Made by a program: the position numbers and the translations under genes
Assembly (NCBI GenBank): GCA_900660155.1
Contig: CABFPE010000056.1
Span: 459,528 to 523,527, forward strand
Direction: 5' to 3'
Origin: Hofstenia miamia
Lineage: Eukaryota; Xenacoelomorpha; Acoela; Hofsteniidae
DNA length: 64,000 nucleotides
Part shown: positions 12,001-26,450 of the stretch, piece by piece
Position numbering within the stretch: position 1 is the stretch's first letter
How the letters are laid out: every line of letters starts with the position of its first letter
Notes under the pieces: generated by a model
Told to the model about the DNA's origin: nothing
Databases searched by the model: none
What the model saw: only the letters and a program-made list of their open reading frames with translations

Positions 12001-14947
12001 ATTACTTATTGTTTTATAGATTGATTGAACATATAATAAATCTTGAATTAAGCTTATTTATTGAATCCATATAATCCTAGATTAAGTTTATAGAATAACA
12101 TACTCCATATTCTGATATAATTTACCGGCTTCTTCTTTTAATTTGATAATGCAACTTTTGTTATAAGCAGCCAATGTAAAAATGAATATTTTATTAAATT
12201 AATTGGAGTACAAATATGTATTATTCGCTTTCAAGAAAATATTCAAAATGGGCTTAACTTTTGCACACCTTTCTCGTTAACATGCGTGTAATTTTGATGC
12301 TTAAATAACAAAGAACTCAACGATTTTAGGAATCCCATTTGCATGAAATAATATTCGGTACATATTGAAAGGCTGTAAATCATTTCAATGAATTATTCTC
12401 GAAGTTGTTCTTGTATTCTGCTTGAAAGAGCCGCATTCTCAGGGACAAACCCATTTAGTTCTACAACAACACACAGTGATATGCAACAATGAAGAAGGCC
12501 CTTAAGTAAAATTAGAGCTCAAACTGCCGATAAACAAGTTTCTGCTTTCTAATAATGGATTTTGAATCTTCAAAATATTATATAAAATATTTGGCAAAGA
12601 AGCATTATTGGTGGGAAAGTCATCGCGTGAATATTTCTACGCCGATCCCTTTTAAGAAATTAACAGATAGTCTTTTGCAGTTATCTTTTCTATTGGAATT
12701 TCTAATGATGAAAGCTTCTGCAATTCGGAGTGAAATATTGTCTCCTATTCCCAAATGGTCTACATCGGATATCATGAGCGAAATATTTTGGACTTCAATT
12801 CAATAATAGACAGAGAGACAACAACCGCTTATTTATACGCTGAATTGGAAAAAGGGGTTTCTTTTGAAAATATAAAATGTAATATTTATGTTACTTAAAT
12901 CTATCCAATATAATATTTTACAAAAAAATGAATTGTGATTAAAATGTTGATAAATCATTTGAAATTTAAAATAATAGAATTGTTGAAAGGCATAAATATT
13001 AATAAAAACTCTTTATTTAGAATGAACATGTTTCAACTCAAATGCTCCTTTGGGATTAGATACAATGACACATTAAAGTGCAGACAATATATTCTCTATT
13101 CAGAAACAATGGCGTGTGTCCCTAAAAATAATATAAAAAGAAAACCAATTACTGCAAGCAAATAATTTCGTAGCTATTCCGTGTTGAAACGATGTCATGA
13201 AATTGAAATAACATGTGCAATATTTATATGAGCCATGTTTAGAAATGACAATTTGTAATATTTCCGTTACAGACATTTATAATTTCAACTTTGTGAGAGA
13301 GCGTGGATAAGCAAATCTACCACAAATAAGAAATTTTTGTATCTAAAAACCCAAGCAATTGCTTTAGACATTATCCTAGAAATTCAAAAAACCGTATTTT
13401 CATTTTGTAAACAACTTGTTTTTGACAAATTGGTAATCAGGGAATGCGTAGTATTGCGAAATAGATACAAAAATTCAATACTTTTAGCCATAATTTTGGC
13501 GATGACCAGCTGTTTTGGTGAAACGTTGTACTTGTTCATCACATTATTAATTTCAATATGCTCTTAAGCCGGCACATTATACAATATTATGTGTCAAATA
13601 AAAAAACCTTTGGAATTTAAATTCAGATGAAATAAATGCCTCATAGCATAAAACTTAAACAATATGTCTACTCCCTTAGCAGAAATATGTTTCAGTGCTT
13701 TTGAGCATGACGGTATTTAGGCATATGCATTTCTTGCAAACTCATATGTTTTCCTAATTAGCTTTATTTATATTTCAAAATTTTTGAAAAAACCCAATAC
13801 CAATTGAAGTACATATTTTTTGAAGTTCTTAGATCAAATGCAAAAAAAATTAATTAGAAATTTTGCACAATTGAATATTTGAAATTTTTTTCATTTTTCA
13901 GGAAGGCAAGATGATCTATAGCTCAGTGCAGTTATCGTCTTTTAAACCACAATCCAGTGTGTATGGTCACCATTGGAAGTGCCTTGTTTGCCTTAAAATT
14001 GCAGACAGATGCTATATCTTTTTTTTTAATATCCCACAGTTTTTGCTTTGAATGCTTGGCTTGTTTGGTTAAATAAATATCTTGAAAGACAGCTATCATT
14101 ATCGACAACATATGTATTAAGTTCATAAACAGCTACACCCCTTGATATGGTATTAGGAATCCATAAACCAAACAAATCCATGTGATATTTTTTCTTCTGT
14201 TATGCAAACTCATGGCACTTTAAAAAGTGACAGTAAGAAAATAATAACTTCTAACTTTCTAAATTTAAAGTTTAGCACACACCATTTCATTTCTCCCGTA
14301 TACATGAGTCTCTGAGATAATTATTGCGCCATTCTGAATGCACCCATGTTTCATAATGCTTAATAATTGCATCTATGAATAATATTAACAACTAGTGATG
14401 TTGTTTCTATGCATGTATTTGATCCATCACTTGTTCTAGTACTCTCCAAAATGAAGCCTATCTAATATATGATGTCCAAAATATTCAAGTAATTTTGCTA
14501 TTACAACATTTTTGTGAGTATTTACAACTGACAATATTTACAATTATTTCCCAAAAACACAATTTTCCTATGCTTCCCGATAACCTATCAAATATTGTGG
14601 TTGCTTTACAACTTTGAATGTCATTAAAGGAACTTTGTTTTAAGACTACTATTTGATATTCTATATTTTAAATTTTCCTTCCATCAAAATAGACGCATCA
14701 TTTATTATAATATTTATTATAATTATAATAATATTATAATAATTTATTTATAATAGACCCATTTATTTATTACCTCTTCTTTCTCATAAGATATCTTTAT
14801 AAAAGGCCTATTTTCTTGGTGACTAATAGTTTAATGTACTCTTCTTCACTTACTAAAACTAATGCCAGCGGAAATTCAGGAAAGTAATGTAACTAGAAAA
14901 TATTACAGATGACTTGGGTATAAGAAAAATGACTGCAAAAAAGTACT
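9001..14947. other. Long gene-free interval
   Basis: Nearly 6 kb of AT-rich sequence. It has a (TA)n tract at 9221-9238 and AT-only low-complexity DNA at about 14700-14760. Open frames of 60-83 codons near 12.5-13.6 kb have AT-driven composition, no recognisable motif and no convincing splice-site context, so they are not called. Distal regulatory DNA or introns of an unseen gene are possible but not demonstrable. Confidence 0.5.
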
Positions 14948-14984
14948 ACTGTTTTTAGCAATTATTGGTTAAGTGTGTATTGTA
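14948..14984 (+). repeat. 37-bp direct repeat, copy 1
   Basis: The 37 bases starting actgtttttagcaattattg recur exactly at 15915-15951. Similarity continues after an 11-base block (ttttcaatgta) that is absent from the second copy. The copies are 967 bp apart. What created the pair is unclear. Confidence 0.85.
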
Positions 14985-15348
14985 TTTTCAATGTAAAAAT
15001 TTTACTAGTATTGCTTAAAAGAGCTTCTAATTTATCAAACTGTAAGCAGCATATATTCTTACAATTTTCCAAATATGTTCTAAGTTTTGAATGGTGTAAG
15101 TGCTCACCAAGGAGATTATGATTATAAGATAGTATAACTACTTTTCATAAGTACTTAGCTGATGCAAAACTACATAATTCAATAAGTCAAAATCAAGTCT
15201 GTGCAGTGAAATAGTTTTCTGCAGCCATAGTTATTTCTACAATTCCCATATAATTTCTTGTATAAATGGTTCACCTCACGATAAAATACTCATTATTCAT
15301 TTCAAAAATCTATATCCTTATAATAATATGCCTACTATACACATATAG

Positions 15349-15377
<29 letters not shown>
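15349..15377. repeat. (TA)n microsatellite
   Basis: About 14 TA units lie between an ACACATATAG lead-in and TGTAGAC. Confidence 0.95.
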
Positions 15378-15380
<3 letters not shown>

Positions 15381-15699
15381 GACAACTATTTTCTCAAGTC
15401 AAAATATTTATCTTTCCAACAGAATGCCTTTCTGTCTCGAAGCAATGTGTTATATTGAAAATCTCCAAATCAAAGACATCCTTGCGACACTAACGCATTT
15501 GCGATTGCCAATTAAAATTAGATGACAATAGCATTTCATTTCAGTGCATCCAATTTATATTTTCTGTTTGTGTTTTTAGTTTATTAAATATTACACTCAG
15601 TCTTCCACATTGTAATAATGATTTTAGCTTCGTTCTTCAGAGAAATAGGGTATTTTGAAAATTGACTATTAGGTTGGGAAGAATGTCAGTATGTTTGAA

Positions 15700-15850
15700 C
15701 TAAAACTCTGCCCGGCCCGTCTAACAAAGACTCGCGACCCGACCCGACTGACCGTGACTAGACTCTATCAAAGAAAACTTACTAAAAGTATAAATAAAAA
15801 CAACAAAATCAATAAAAAATAGAAAAATAATTATAATATATTAGTCTTTA
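15700..15850. repeat. GGGTCGG-type dispersed repeat copy
   Basis: A CCCGGCCCG and GCGACCCGACCCGAC island is followed by GACCGTGACTAGACTC..ATCAAA and an AT tail with repeated ATAAAAACAA blocks. The same order (CCGAACTCGATCAAAAAC, then TCAATAAAAACAATAAAT and ATAAAAAATACAAGAATAAT) occurs at 36326-36542, though there the CCCGACCCGA island sits at the opposite end. This indicates an old dispersed repeat family rather than chance GC enrichment. Confidence 0.45.
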
Positions 15851-15914
15851 GGAATTTCAAAGATTGAAATAAAGCACTTTTTGGTTGAAATTCATTACTA
15901 TGGGCCTATATAGA

Positions 15915-15951
15915 ACTGTTTTTAGCAATTATTGGTTAAGTGTGTATTGTA
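15915..15951 (+). repeat. 37-bp direct repeat, copy 2
   Basis: Exact copy of 14948-14984. The 930 bp between the two copies hold a TA tract and the GGGTCGG-type repeat. Confidence 0.85.
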
Positions 15952-18900
15952 AAAATTTTATTGTTCTAGAGAGACTATTAGTAACTGTGGGGTGATTTTC
16001 TAAAGCTTCGAAGATTCAACTGATTGTTTTGTATTAAATGCTTTTCAATAAATCAGCAAAAGATTTAAAACTTCTAAAAAATGATATTAGTTTCAAATCA
16101 CAAACTTTTAAAAACATCATTACTGATTATGTCTATGGTAAGGAGCCTGATTAATTTTCAAAATTTTGCTATAATTTAGTGTATATTAATGCGTATTAAA
16201 ATATGCATAAAATCTTCATTGAATGAAAACGGTTTGCACTGAAATATTTAAGAGATTTGACAAAAGTTTTTTTAAGGATTTGTGAAGCAAATTTATCTTC
16301 ATGAGATGTGGTGTGGGTCTTGGGGTGTGGATTTGCATATGTCGCGTAGTTTTGGCTAAAATTTATTTTGCAAATAAAATTCAAATCGGTTGAATTTCTT
16401 ATTGCAATCAAAAGCGTTGAATATTCTCTCAAAATTGCAGTAATTAGGGGAATCTGTTCCCGTGTATAAATTATTTTCGTTTTTGCGTTATTTACAACAT
16501 AGAGATTAAATTTACAAAATATAATTAATAAAATGTAATAGGAATTTTCATGGACTAAATGCGTTATTGATGACGCCACTATTTCAAAATCCAGCCTGTC
16601 AAGCTAATATTTGCAAAGTTTAATTCAATTCGAATGCATATATAAACTAAAATTTTATTACAGACACTTTTTATGAGGGTGTAGTTACAATGTAATTTTT
16701 ACTTTTATTTTTTATTCAACATTTGCAAACATACTTGGCAGAGATGATTTATGTTCAAATGCTAAATTATTGCTGTACATTTGCCATTATTAAAGGTTTG
16801 CTTCTATCAAGACTATCAACCTATGAAAATACAATTTCATAGCTCAATACGGAAAAACCTTGAAAATTACACATTCTGGATAAAGGGAATTAGGGTCAAT
16901 TCCATGGGGATGTCATCAAACATTTAATTACTTCCTGACAGCTCCTAAGACGTTTTATCCATAATAATTTGCCTTGAGGGGCAGACAAACGAAAAAAAAA
17001 ATATATATATATACATATATTACTATAGAATAGTAATATTCATTTTCAGGCGAAATGAGGCTATCAAACACTCCCACATGCTTATATATGGGTCAAATTC
17101 AATTAAACTAGATCAAACATCTGCTTTCTGAATTTGACCTTAGCTAGAATTTCTCTTATATTTTATGTTTCAATCTGAGGTTTAGCATAGATAAAATAAT
17201 AAATTTCTGGCGAGCTGCTCCACAAAATTTGTAAAATCTAATTAGGAATGACGTAATGCACGAATGTTAAACAACCTAAGAATTGCTAATGAACATTCAA
17301 AGAAATTGCTTCCAGCTGCATTAATTTACATAGAGCGTTATAATTTAGTAGCACTCCATAAACTATGCCAGACGAAATTCCTAGAACAACTGCAGGTGTG
17401 ATAACAGCTAATGTATAGGCTTCGACAGAAATGAATTAATCAAAACTGTCTTTTACAGTTCCTGCGATTGACTTTATTTGCTGAAAAGCGAACTATTTGA
17501 TCCAATTAAAAAATGCATTATAGAGAATATGCTTTAAAAATCGAATAACCAAATTGCAATTTTGTCGCTTTGCCATGAACATACATATCAAGGTTAACAC
17601 CCTCACCGCAATTGGCATATATTGATACAGAAATTTGGACCCAAGACCAGCCCAGCTCACTTAAATTAATGCCATTTAATCGCATTTTATGATTCTTGCC
17701 AAAAGATATTTTTAATTTTTTGGTTTGCTACATCAAATTTGGACGTCTCAGAAATTTGTATTTCAATAACTTAAAATGTTAATTATATTTTCCAACACAT
17801 TGCTTATAAATAGTAGTTGGATTCAATGAATTTGGTGTAAAATCTCGTGCACTGTTCTTTAATAGTAAGTTATTTTGAAATTTTGGCCCATCTTTTCAAA
17901 AACCCCGTTGATGTCAACCTCTGTGGGCTGCTTCATTGTGTCGGTCCACAATTCCAACTAAATTTTAAATATGAATTCAAATCAGTTGGTGACAAGTTGA
18001 GTAGCAAAGTACTCAAATCGGACGGTGCATACGTTTGTGTATTTGCATCAAATACGACATTTAGTATTCTCAAGCTTTATTCCGAAATTTAATGTCTGCT
18101 TCTGCTACAGTTAAATATAACAATGTTGTATTTTATAGTGACCAAGTTAAGGATATTGGGGACCCCTGTTTTTACGAATGCTCAACGAATTTTCAACAGT
18201 CTATAAGCAAATTGGGAAGTTCGGCCCCATATATATCAGTGAATGTGCTCAAACATAATGCGAAAGTTGAAATGATTCCTGAGTTTTCTTTAAATTCTTA
18301 CTATTCGCAATATTCAGGTAATCATGAGGTCTAATTCCCATAGCAGCAATAAATAGTCTCTAAGTATATTACCCAAGGCCTGTCCAGGCGCTAGTGATGT
18401 TCAACGTTTTTAAAGTCGCATCGCCCGACAACAATTACGTTTCTACCCGTGCCCTTCCATACCCGCACATACATCCGTGAATGAGATTTTCTTTGCTGCA
18501 ATTAAAGTATTTAAAAATTTTAAATAAAATTTGAACACAAATTACGTCATTACATGCCAGTTTATTCAAGATTATATTTAAAATTTATAGTATTGAAAAA
18601 ATCATATTTAAACTAAAAATACACATAATATGGAATGAAAAAAATTACCCGTACCGAATAAAAATAGGCGTACATAACGTACCCCCGAGTAGTACCTGTA
18701 GCCGCATATTAATATCAGCGAGCTGTGGCTAAAGTCATTTCCTTTTATTAGAGATACTTTGGGGTTAACTATGTTCTAAGAGTGTCGCAATCAATATTTT
18801 TTCGATCATATTCAGCAGTAAACACAGAACATTTGCAAAAAAACAATGTTTACTGAACGTTATTATCGTTCACTTACTTATTCACTTGGTACAAACGAAA

Positions 18901-21900
18901 AATATTCTTATTTTGGACTTTTCAGGACATATTTTACACATTATTAAAATATAAAAAACTGGAGCTCAATTGGCACTTTCAAATCAATGATTTCGATTGC
19001 CATACGTTTCAGGGTTCCCAGTGATTCTAACTTGGAAAAATTTTTGACTTTCCAAGAAAATTGCAAAAGCATTCAAGTTGCACATGTGGAAAAGGCATTT
19101 TTAGAACAACAAAAACTTTTATGTACAATGTATGGCAATACAAAGTTTAACAATGTAAATCCTTTCACTTAGAAAATCTTCATTTATTAATACGAATAAT
19201 AATTATCTATTATTCCTAATCAAGAAATGCATGTCAGAGAGATAAAATTATACTAATTTAAGAAAAATTACCAAATTGTAGAAAAAATGTATATTAGTAA
19301 AAGACTTTCTATATAAATAATTTAGGAAAAAATAGAATGTAAAATCGGAAATATAAAGTCGAAGGCACAGCATTATGGAATTCGTACAAGATACACACAT
19401 TCTACGAAATATAAAACTAATACAAAGATAATTTCGACATATCATTTATTAAAATTGCCGTATTCAAATACTTATAAGAATAATTTATGCAAAATTTCAG
19501 CACTGAGTTAGTATTGCCTGGAAACTAGCAAAACTCTAATTGAGATTATTACACTTTTTTGGTTCTTTAAAACCATTTTTAAATCGAATCAGAGTAAGAA
19601 TATCAACTTAAATTTGTTATGCGCAAAATTATTAGCACATTGTTGATGAATATATACACTAGGATATATTCACAATCTTAGTTTGTGATTATTGAATGTC
19701 AATGCTTAAATGTCTTAAGTTAACAGTTGATATTTTTGGTTTGCTTCAGACGCATCAGTTTGTAGATGGAAGTTTGTGTACACTTTGTAATACAGTTTTA
19801 TCTGCTTTTTGATAGTAGATAATTGAATTTTAAGTAATGGACCAAAGTTTTATTGAATGCAATACAGGGTTTTCCATGTGGCAGAAGTTTGATCTTCCAT
19901 CCTACAAAATCTGCTTTATTTTCAAAATAAAACATGTAGATATTTTCAACATCATGCATAATTGTAATTTAAGTAAGATTGAATTTTGGTCATATATTTT
20001 CATTTTTTAAAGTCATATCACTTTGTTCTAATTACAACCAAAAGGTTATACAATTTTCCAACTAGAAAAAGCGTTTTCTTTAATAACAGATGTTTGGGAA
20101 TACTGTGCACTGAGTTGTTGAAAAATTCTGTGGATGAGGCTATTAACACGTAGGCCTTACATTAAACCCTGTACGTGTGAACGCGGAAAATCTCGGCTCA
20201 CGGCAAGACTGCAAAATTTTCGTATTAATTTTTATGGGGGTTGATGCACTTTCTTGTTTGTGTTGCTTGTATTGAAAGACTTCAATACTTTTCGTATACT
20301 TGAAAGCCACATTCCAAAAAAAATTCTCGCAGAAGAAATTTTTCTTTGAAACTATATCCCTTGTTTTTTAAGAGGTTTGACGTCACTGGTTAGAATAGGC
20401 TCTAAGTTGAACAATGGAGAGAGTTATTTTGTTCTTTATAAAGCCAGATATGCAAACGTGACAATGTAAACAAGGATGACCTTGAGTTAATCGATTCATA
20501 TTTCTTATACGAAAGTAAACATTGGCTTGAAAAAATTTTAGTGGTAAGATTTAGTACCAAAAACTGTAAGTGAAATCTTTACAGAAGAGGAGAACAGAGA
20601 ATTTACTAATAGAACACTTTTCTGGGCCGAATAATTAGTAGCGAACAGAAAATTATTCATAATGTGTTACCTACTTCAAAGTTTACTGACTTCAAAGTAT
20701 AAAGAGGAAGCCATTAATTTCTCAATAAACAGGTGAAATAGCACAGAAGCTACATTTATCATGTAATTTATATGTAAATTGAGGTTTTCTAAAATTCATT
20801 TAGATACAATCTATTTAAATTAGATTTTGTATATATATTTGCATATCTTTCTTTTGTACATTATGAATTTCACGATCACAGATCTAATGACTTATTTTTC
20901 TTAAGAATTCCAAGAATCAAAACATCCTATGGGAAAAATCGATTTCATTTGCTGGTCCTACAATTCTTAACTCACTACCATAGAATCTTAGATCTTGCAA
21001 TAGTTACGAATATTTTAAAAATTGTATAAAGACTCAATAAATTAACTTCAGAAGAACACTGAGAAATTCAAGTGTATTTCGAATGTTCATTTGAAGAAAT
21101 TTTGTAAAAATTTGCAGAATAATTATGAATATACTATTATATATTTATTATCCACATGCGTCTAAGAAATTTTATAATCCATGATATGTCAAAACTGATG
21201 GTAATTTTAAGAAATATTGACACCTTGCTATTTTAAAGACATGCAGAGGAATAAGTTCGAATACAAAACAACTTAAAACTCTAAAGTAACGATTACCTTC
21301 TGACAAAGTATTGGATAAGATAGTAATATTCGAGAGGCATATGAGTAAAGCATTCCTTAATTATTCACGTCTATATTTGAAATATATCCTCAATTTGTCA
21401 CTAAATGCTTTTGTATTATTCTACTTTGTTTTGAAATTCCAATTCTTTAGACAAATAATTATATCACAGACATTTTAAATTGTAGGAAGGCACTATATAT
21501 TTGTCATAAACCTGAGGTTTCATTACAGAGCTCAGTAAATTCCTTGGAACTACATGGTCCTGCAAAAGCAAAAATCACAGATTATATTTTGTCAAAATAA
21601 AGTTTTGAAAATTAATAAACATCAAATACTGCTTAGAAATTTTAAATAGTCAAATATTAGAAATAGTAGTAAGGGTTAATACTTAATGTAAATTCAAACT
21701 GATATGACTAAAACAACAAAAGCAACGTCGTTTACAGATCGTATTAGATCAATTTTGTTCGTAAGCATTACAAAACCACCGTATTTTGCAAAACTGATAT
21801 TGCCCTGATGATATATAGGCTTATATAATATATAATTTTGGAGAAAGTAATGTTCTAGAACATTATGACCTTCAATAGTTCTATAAATCTAACTTGAAAT

Positions 21901-23810
21901 TCTGCAGATATTACTTTTTGCCTATATTTATTAATTTCATTATTTAGATTTTTCGTTCCTCAAATTGTGCTTATGGTGTAGGTCTACTACAGAGCTTAGA
22001 GGTAAAAAGAAGAAAACAATGTATAAAATTAAACTGATAAAAATGTCAAAAATGAAAGTTTACGAGTTTTACGACCTCTCACCAATTTTTTTCACCTTAA
22101 TGTAAATGTTAAACATGATTATTTGAAAACATTGGTTTGGATTATTTTCATCTTTTCATCATGCTCCTCTAACCATGACCACTGTGTGTTTCTGAAATAC
22201 GTTTCATCATTTATTGAAGTTTTCTCTCGTGTACATACTTCTGCATGGTCCTTTTAAAAAGTAGAGGTCTGCTATTTGTAAGGAGGTTGTCTTCAATTTC
22301 ATAAAAAGGTAATATCTAGAACTAGATCAAGAGAAAGCTAAGCAATATGTGTTTCTTAATTTACCTTAATTTAAAAATTTCTAGGCCTTGCTTAGATGTA
22401 CCTGATTATTTAAACTGGTAACTTTATAAAACTATAAAGAATTGAAGTTTTTTTAAACGTATTTGAATTTTATGTTGCAGAATTCAACAACCATAAATTA
22501 AGGTAAAAACCTTTATCTTCGGTCTTATTCTAGTTTTCTTAAATCCAAATTGGAACAGATGTTTTTAGATTTAAAGTTGCCTAAGATAATTGTTAATTTT
22601 CTTATATATTTTCTAGAAATCTTCAGTCTGAATTTGCATCATTTGTTTGAAAAACGTAAGAAAAAATTCAAAAAATTTTGTATTTGGGATTGATCGATAT
22701 AAATAAATAGAATAAGTTATCAATAGCTCAAAGCATTTTGATTTGGAAAGTTTACTACATAAAATTAACAGAAAGAATTAATTTTAGCAGTCGACATTGA
22801 GGATTTAAAATTACTTTGATTTTTTCAGTAGAATAAATCGCAATTTAGATTAATTTGAATATTGGTTTTCACTTTAAAAATATATTTAAATTTACCAGGC
22901 TTCAGTTGAATTACAATAATCGATTGGGAATGGCTTCTAAATTCAATTAAAAGCAAGAATATTCAACAGTCACTTCAAATTTGTAAATTGATTACATTTA
23001 AGACGCTAGGTGGCTTCATTGTTAAAGTGAATTTTGTTCGAAATTACAGAGGATGCTATCTAGGGAAAATTAGCAGATAATTTTCCCAATAATGTAGCCG
23101 ATTGTTGAGAAAGTAATGCACCTGTCACAAATGTGTAGGGCTTCCTTCGAAAAGTGCTCAGTGGTAGATTAAGCAATAGTTATTAATTTACGTCAAATGG
23201 AAATTGCACAAGCGAGGACAAGCGAATTATTTTTCATATTTGAAAGCCAGCACTTGCCATTGTTCGTCCAAACAAAGAAATTCGATATTAGCTTTACACA
23301 CAATGCGCTTATTTCCCTTGGCAATTACATTAATAAATATTTGATAAAATGGATAAAGATTCAATTTGATTAAATCTAGATTTTAATTGTTGCAAACATT
23401 TATTTTTGGAAAGCAAAGAGGTTTCTGAGTCATTCTCATTGTACTATGTGTCCTTTACTGTTCAACATTCGGTTAACCCAAAGACACTAAGTGTCGGCTA
23501 CTTAGTTATTACATTAACATAGCCCTAACCCTCTTCTGCGGATCGTTGCCAAATTGCACAACAAAGCAATGAAGAATATTTTCTTAAAGAAAGATTATTT
23601 TCATTGATTTCGATAATTTTTCTGTATAGCTACATAGTAAGGAACTCGTACCAAGAAAATTCTAATAATTATCTCAAAAATATTGTGTTTATGTGCTTTG
23701 AGAAATCTTCAATATGCATGATTTTTATGTATTTTTGTCACGTGATCATGCAGAAGAGAGCGAAGAATCGCTGCTGTTAAAAAGCTTAGGTCAAACTATG
23801 GCTATTTGCG
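15952..23810. other. Long gene-free interval
   Basis: No gene recognised. A 127-codon frame on the minus strand (16196-16579) and two abutting frames at 17847-18334 were examined and not accepted. A mixed TA tract lies at 17000-17020, and GC-richer CCCG patches lie at about 18420-18470 and 18660-18700. The rest is AT-rich sequence without visible structure. Confidence 0.5.
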
Positions 23811-24020
23811 CAGCCTAACAAAGGCGGTACCCAGGATTTTCTTAGGGGGACATCTCAATCATGACCAAAATTTTGAAAAAAAGACCCTAAAAATGCAATT
23901 TTACAACCATACTTTTTTAAGTTGTTATTAAAGTTTTTTGATATACCCTATCAAAATCAACCTTGAATTCCTGACGGGGGACATTCCATCATCCCACTTG
24001 CGTACGCTACTGTAGTCTAA
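23811..24020. mobile_element. hAT-like MITE, GGCGTACCCAGG family, diverged copy
   Basis: The element (23819-24012, 194 bp) starts CAAAGGCGGTACCCAGGATT and ends GCGTACGCTACTG. It keeps the internal blocks AGGGGGACATC and CTGACGGGGGACATTCCATC of the 8765-9000 copy. The candidate target duplication is CAGCCTAA (23811-23818) against TAGTCTAA (24013-24020), 6 of 8 identical. It is non-coding and older than the first copy, judging by its mutated termini. Confidence 0.75.
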
Positions 24021-25203
24021 TAATTTCAAATTGTGTAGGTTACAATGAAATGTTTGGATAACCATTGCAATGTAAGAGATCATTTGGTCGTGTCTAGTCA
24101 AAGATTGACATCGGTGGGCATAAACTAGGAATGAATGTAGCATGTCTTAACACTAAACTGACTGGCAGTATTTTTCACCTTGTGATGATTTTTTCAAAAA
24201 AAGAAGCTAATAAAGATACCCAAAATAAAAAAATTGTTAGTTTTCGCAGCACTTCAGGCATAATTCGATTTTGCAGGAATATGCATAATTAGATAAGATC
24301 ATATTGACTAATAGATTTGTCATATCTCAGGGTTTCAAAATGATTTACGAGGTTTATAGAAAATTGTTAAAGAATGTGGTTGAAGGCTGAAGGAAAACAG
24401 CGCAGTTTACGGTTTAAATGTAAAGCGTGCAAGTGTGGTTGGTACGTAACATTCGAACATCTGCGGAATACGCTGTTAAAATTTAAACATTGACATTGCA
24501 AGATCATTTATTTGATGTTGTTAAAGCAACCTCTTTTTTTGTTATGAATTTGTCAAAATTTACATTAAAATTGGTTGTTTTTTTCCATGAATACTGTATT
24601 GTTCTTAATATTTTCCAGTGATGGGCAGGCTGTAGATTTCACTAAGGCATGTTATAATATGCAGATATGTATGCTGCCAGTGGGTTGGGCGAGCATGAAT
24701 ATCAGTACCTTGGATTTTACACATAAAAATTGCATAACAGATTTAGGGATACATGTTAGCCACTTTTTTCATAACACATAGCATTGAAAATTTATAAAAT
24801 CTTGTGTTGTTTATACATGTAGCTTATCACTATTCCAGGAAAAAATTCACTTTTGAAATTTAAAGATTTTATAGAATTCGATTGTAATCCAAATCAAAAC
24901 GGTCCGAGAATCTTTGAATTTTGCGATATATGCTTTCCATTAAATTTCCTTGAAAATCTATTTCAATTTGTCGAAGAAATTTCACAAAGTTTGAATTGGT
25001 ATTACTAATATTATTAAATTGATAAATTGATATTTTCCGTTTCAAGCCAGTCTAAGAGACGGACTTTCTTCAATTTTAAACCGATTTCAAATTCACTTAT
25101 AGTACAATTGAGGGGGCTTTCCACCCTCACATCCCTTTTCTTTTGGCTCTATTCTGTTGAAGTTGTCTTAGTTGAATAATACGAATATTTGGGACACTCT
25201 TCT
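24021..25203. other. Gene-free interval with a possible piggyBac-like end
   Basis: TTAACACTAAACTGACTGGC at 24147-24166 resembles the termini of the TTAA-flanked MITEs in this window. A partner end is uncertain; a TTAA with GCGTATTCCGC-like sequence near 24460-24475 is the best candidate. No gene was recognised. Confidence 0.35.
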
Positions 25204-25600
25204 CAGACCCGACCCGAATTCGGGTCGGATTCGGGGCCAATTTCGGGTCCTGAGTCGGGTTCGGGTCTTTGGGAACAGTTCAAATTCAATATTCTCAATA
25301 TTCGTCAATCCAACTATTTGTTAGACTGTTTGTTTGTGTGTTTATACTGGATATATAATTTTGAGTTAATTTCAAACTGTTTAGCTAGTTAAATAAAAAA
25401 ATCGGTCTTTTTTATGGGTGTTCTAAACAATTTCAGTATGGCTTCAGAAAATAATCGGGTCGCGTTCGGGCCCATTTCAAAAAAGTTTGAGCTTCGGGTC
25501 AGGTTCGTGTCTTAGTAAAAAAATTCGGGTCGGGTCCAGTACGCTCGTGGTTGTAACGGGTCGGGTTTTGGGTCCATGGGTCCAAAGGCACACCCGATTA
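25204..25600. repeat. GGGTCGG-rich repeat element
   Basis: Two GC-rich islands flank an AT-rich core. One is CCCGACCCGAATTCGGGTCG through GAGTCGGGTTCGGGTC at 25207-25267. The other is the series of CGGGTCG, TTCGGGTCGGGTCC and AACGGGTCGGGTTTTGGGTCC at 25455-25580. Opposite-strand GACCCGAC motifs at the left and GGGTCGGG at the right suggest a fold-back repeat element. No open frame of note and no target duplication was identified. Confidence 0.5.
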
Positions 25601-26450
25601 CAACTCTGATTGCGGATTGTTAAGACTGATGTTATTGTATATAGTTGGAATAAAAGCTCTCTAGACGAGTTAAATACGAGCTCACCTCTTCCCTGAATCG
25701 TTTGTAGTTGAAATCGATTCAAATGCTATTGAATAATTAAAGAGACAGGTGCTTCAATTGAATATGAAAATTAAAAATGAATGAAATTTCATGAATTGTA
25801 CACTTCATGTAAACTACTTTCAATAGCTCATTACTTGACGAAATAAAAATTTTTCCTAAGAATTAATTGCTATTCAAATGAAAATATAGTAATAATATAT
25901 TCATCGAATAAATAATAGCTTATTTCACAGGACGCCAAATTCATGTTCTAACGGTTGATCGCGATGGTTATTATTTGTAGGCACATGTTCTCATGCACGC
26001 TAAATCGTTGGGATACCCAATACATCATCCTCAAAAGCACATACGGGAAGGTTCAGATTTCGTTATAGTAAATTGATTTTTTTATCCATTTTTGAAACAA
26101 TATTTATAAAATACCTAGAATTTAAGCAGAAGCTCTGAATTACAAACTCCGTATTATAGCTGCGTTCCATTACAATAAAGTGACAAGAAGTAAATAAATT
26201 TCTGATTAATCGCCTGCATTTATGATAAAAGGTGTATTGCAATAATTGTTGAAAGTGCCTACTGTTTATTGAGGGCATAAATATTTTACGAGTTCCTCCT
26301 TTAATAGCATAGCCTTTGGAAATCCGTTAATTTTTTATTAAGTCTAGTAACATAATATCGAATTCATGAATTGCAATGATTGTATTGTATGTAAATATCT
26401 GGGACTCTTTTTATTTTCGTAGCATTTCCCTGTAGATACATAGGGTGAAC
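25601..26450. other. Gene-free interval
   Basis: AT-rich DNA without recognisable genes or repeats. Confidence 0.5.

Noticed and set aside
16196-16579. 127-codon open frame on the minus strand
   Set aside because: It is among the longer unassigned frames, but its composition is what AT-rich DNA gives by chance. It has no motif, no splice-site support and no recognisable homology.
17847-18334. Two abutting open frames of 81 and 80 codons, the second ending near TTCAG|GTAATC
   Set aside because: They lie in different frames, neither resembles a known protein, and the donor-like site alone is weak. A decayed gene is possible but cannot be supported.
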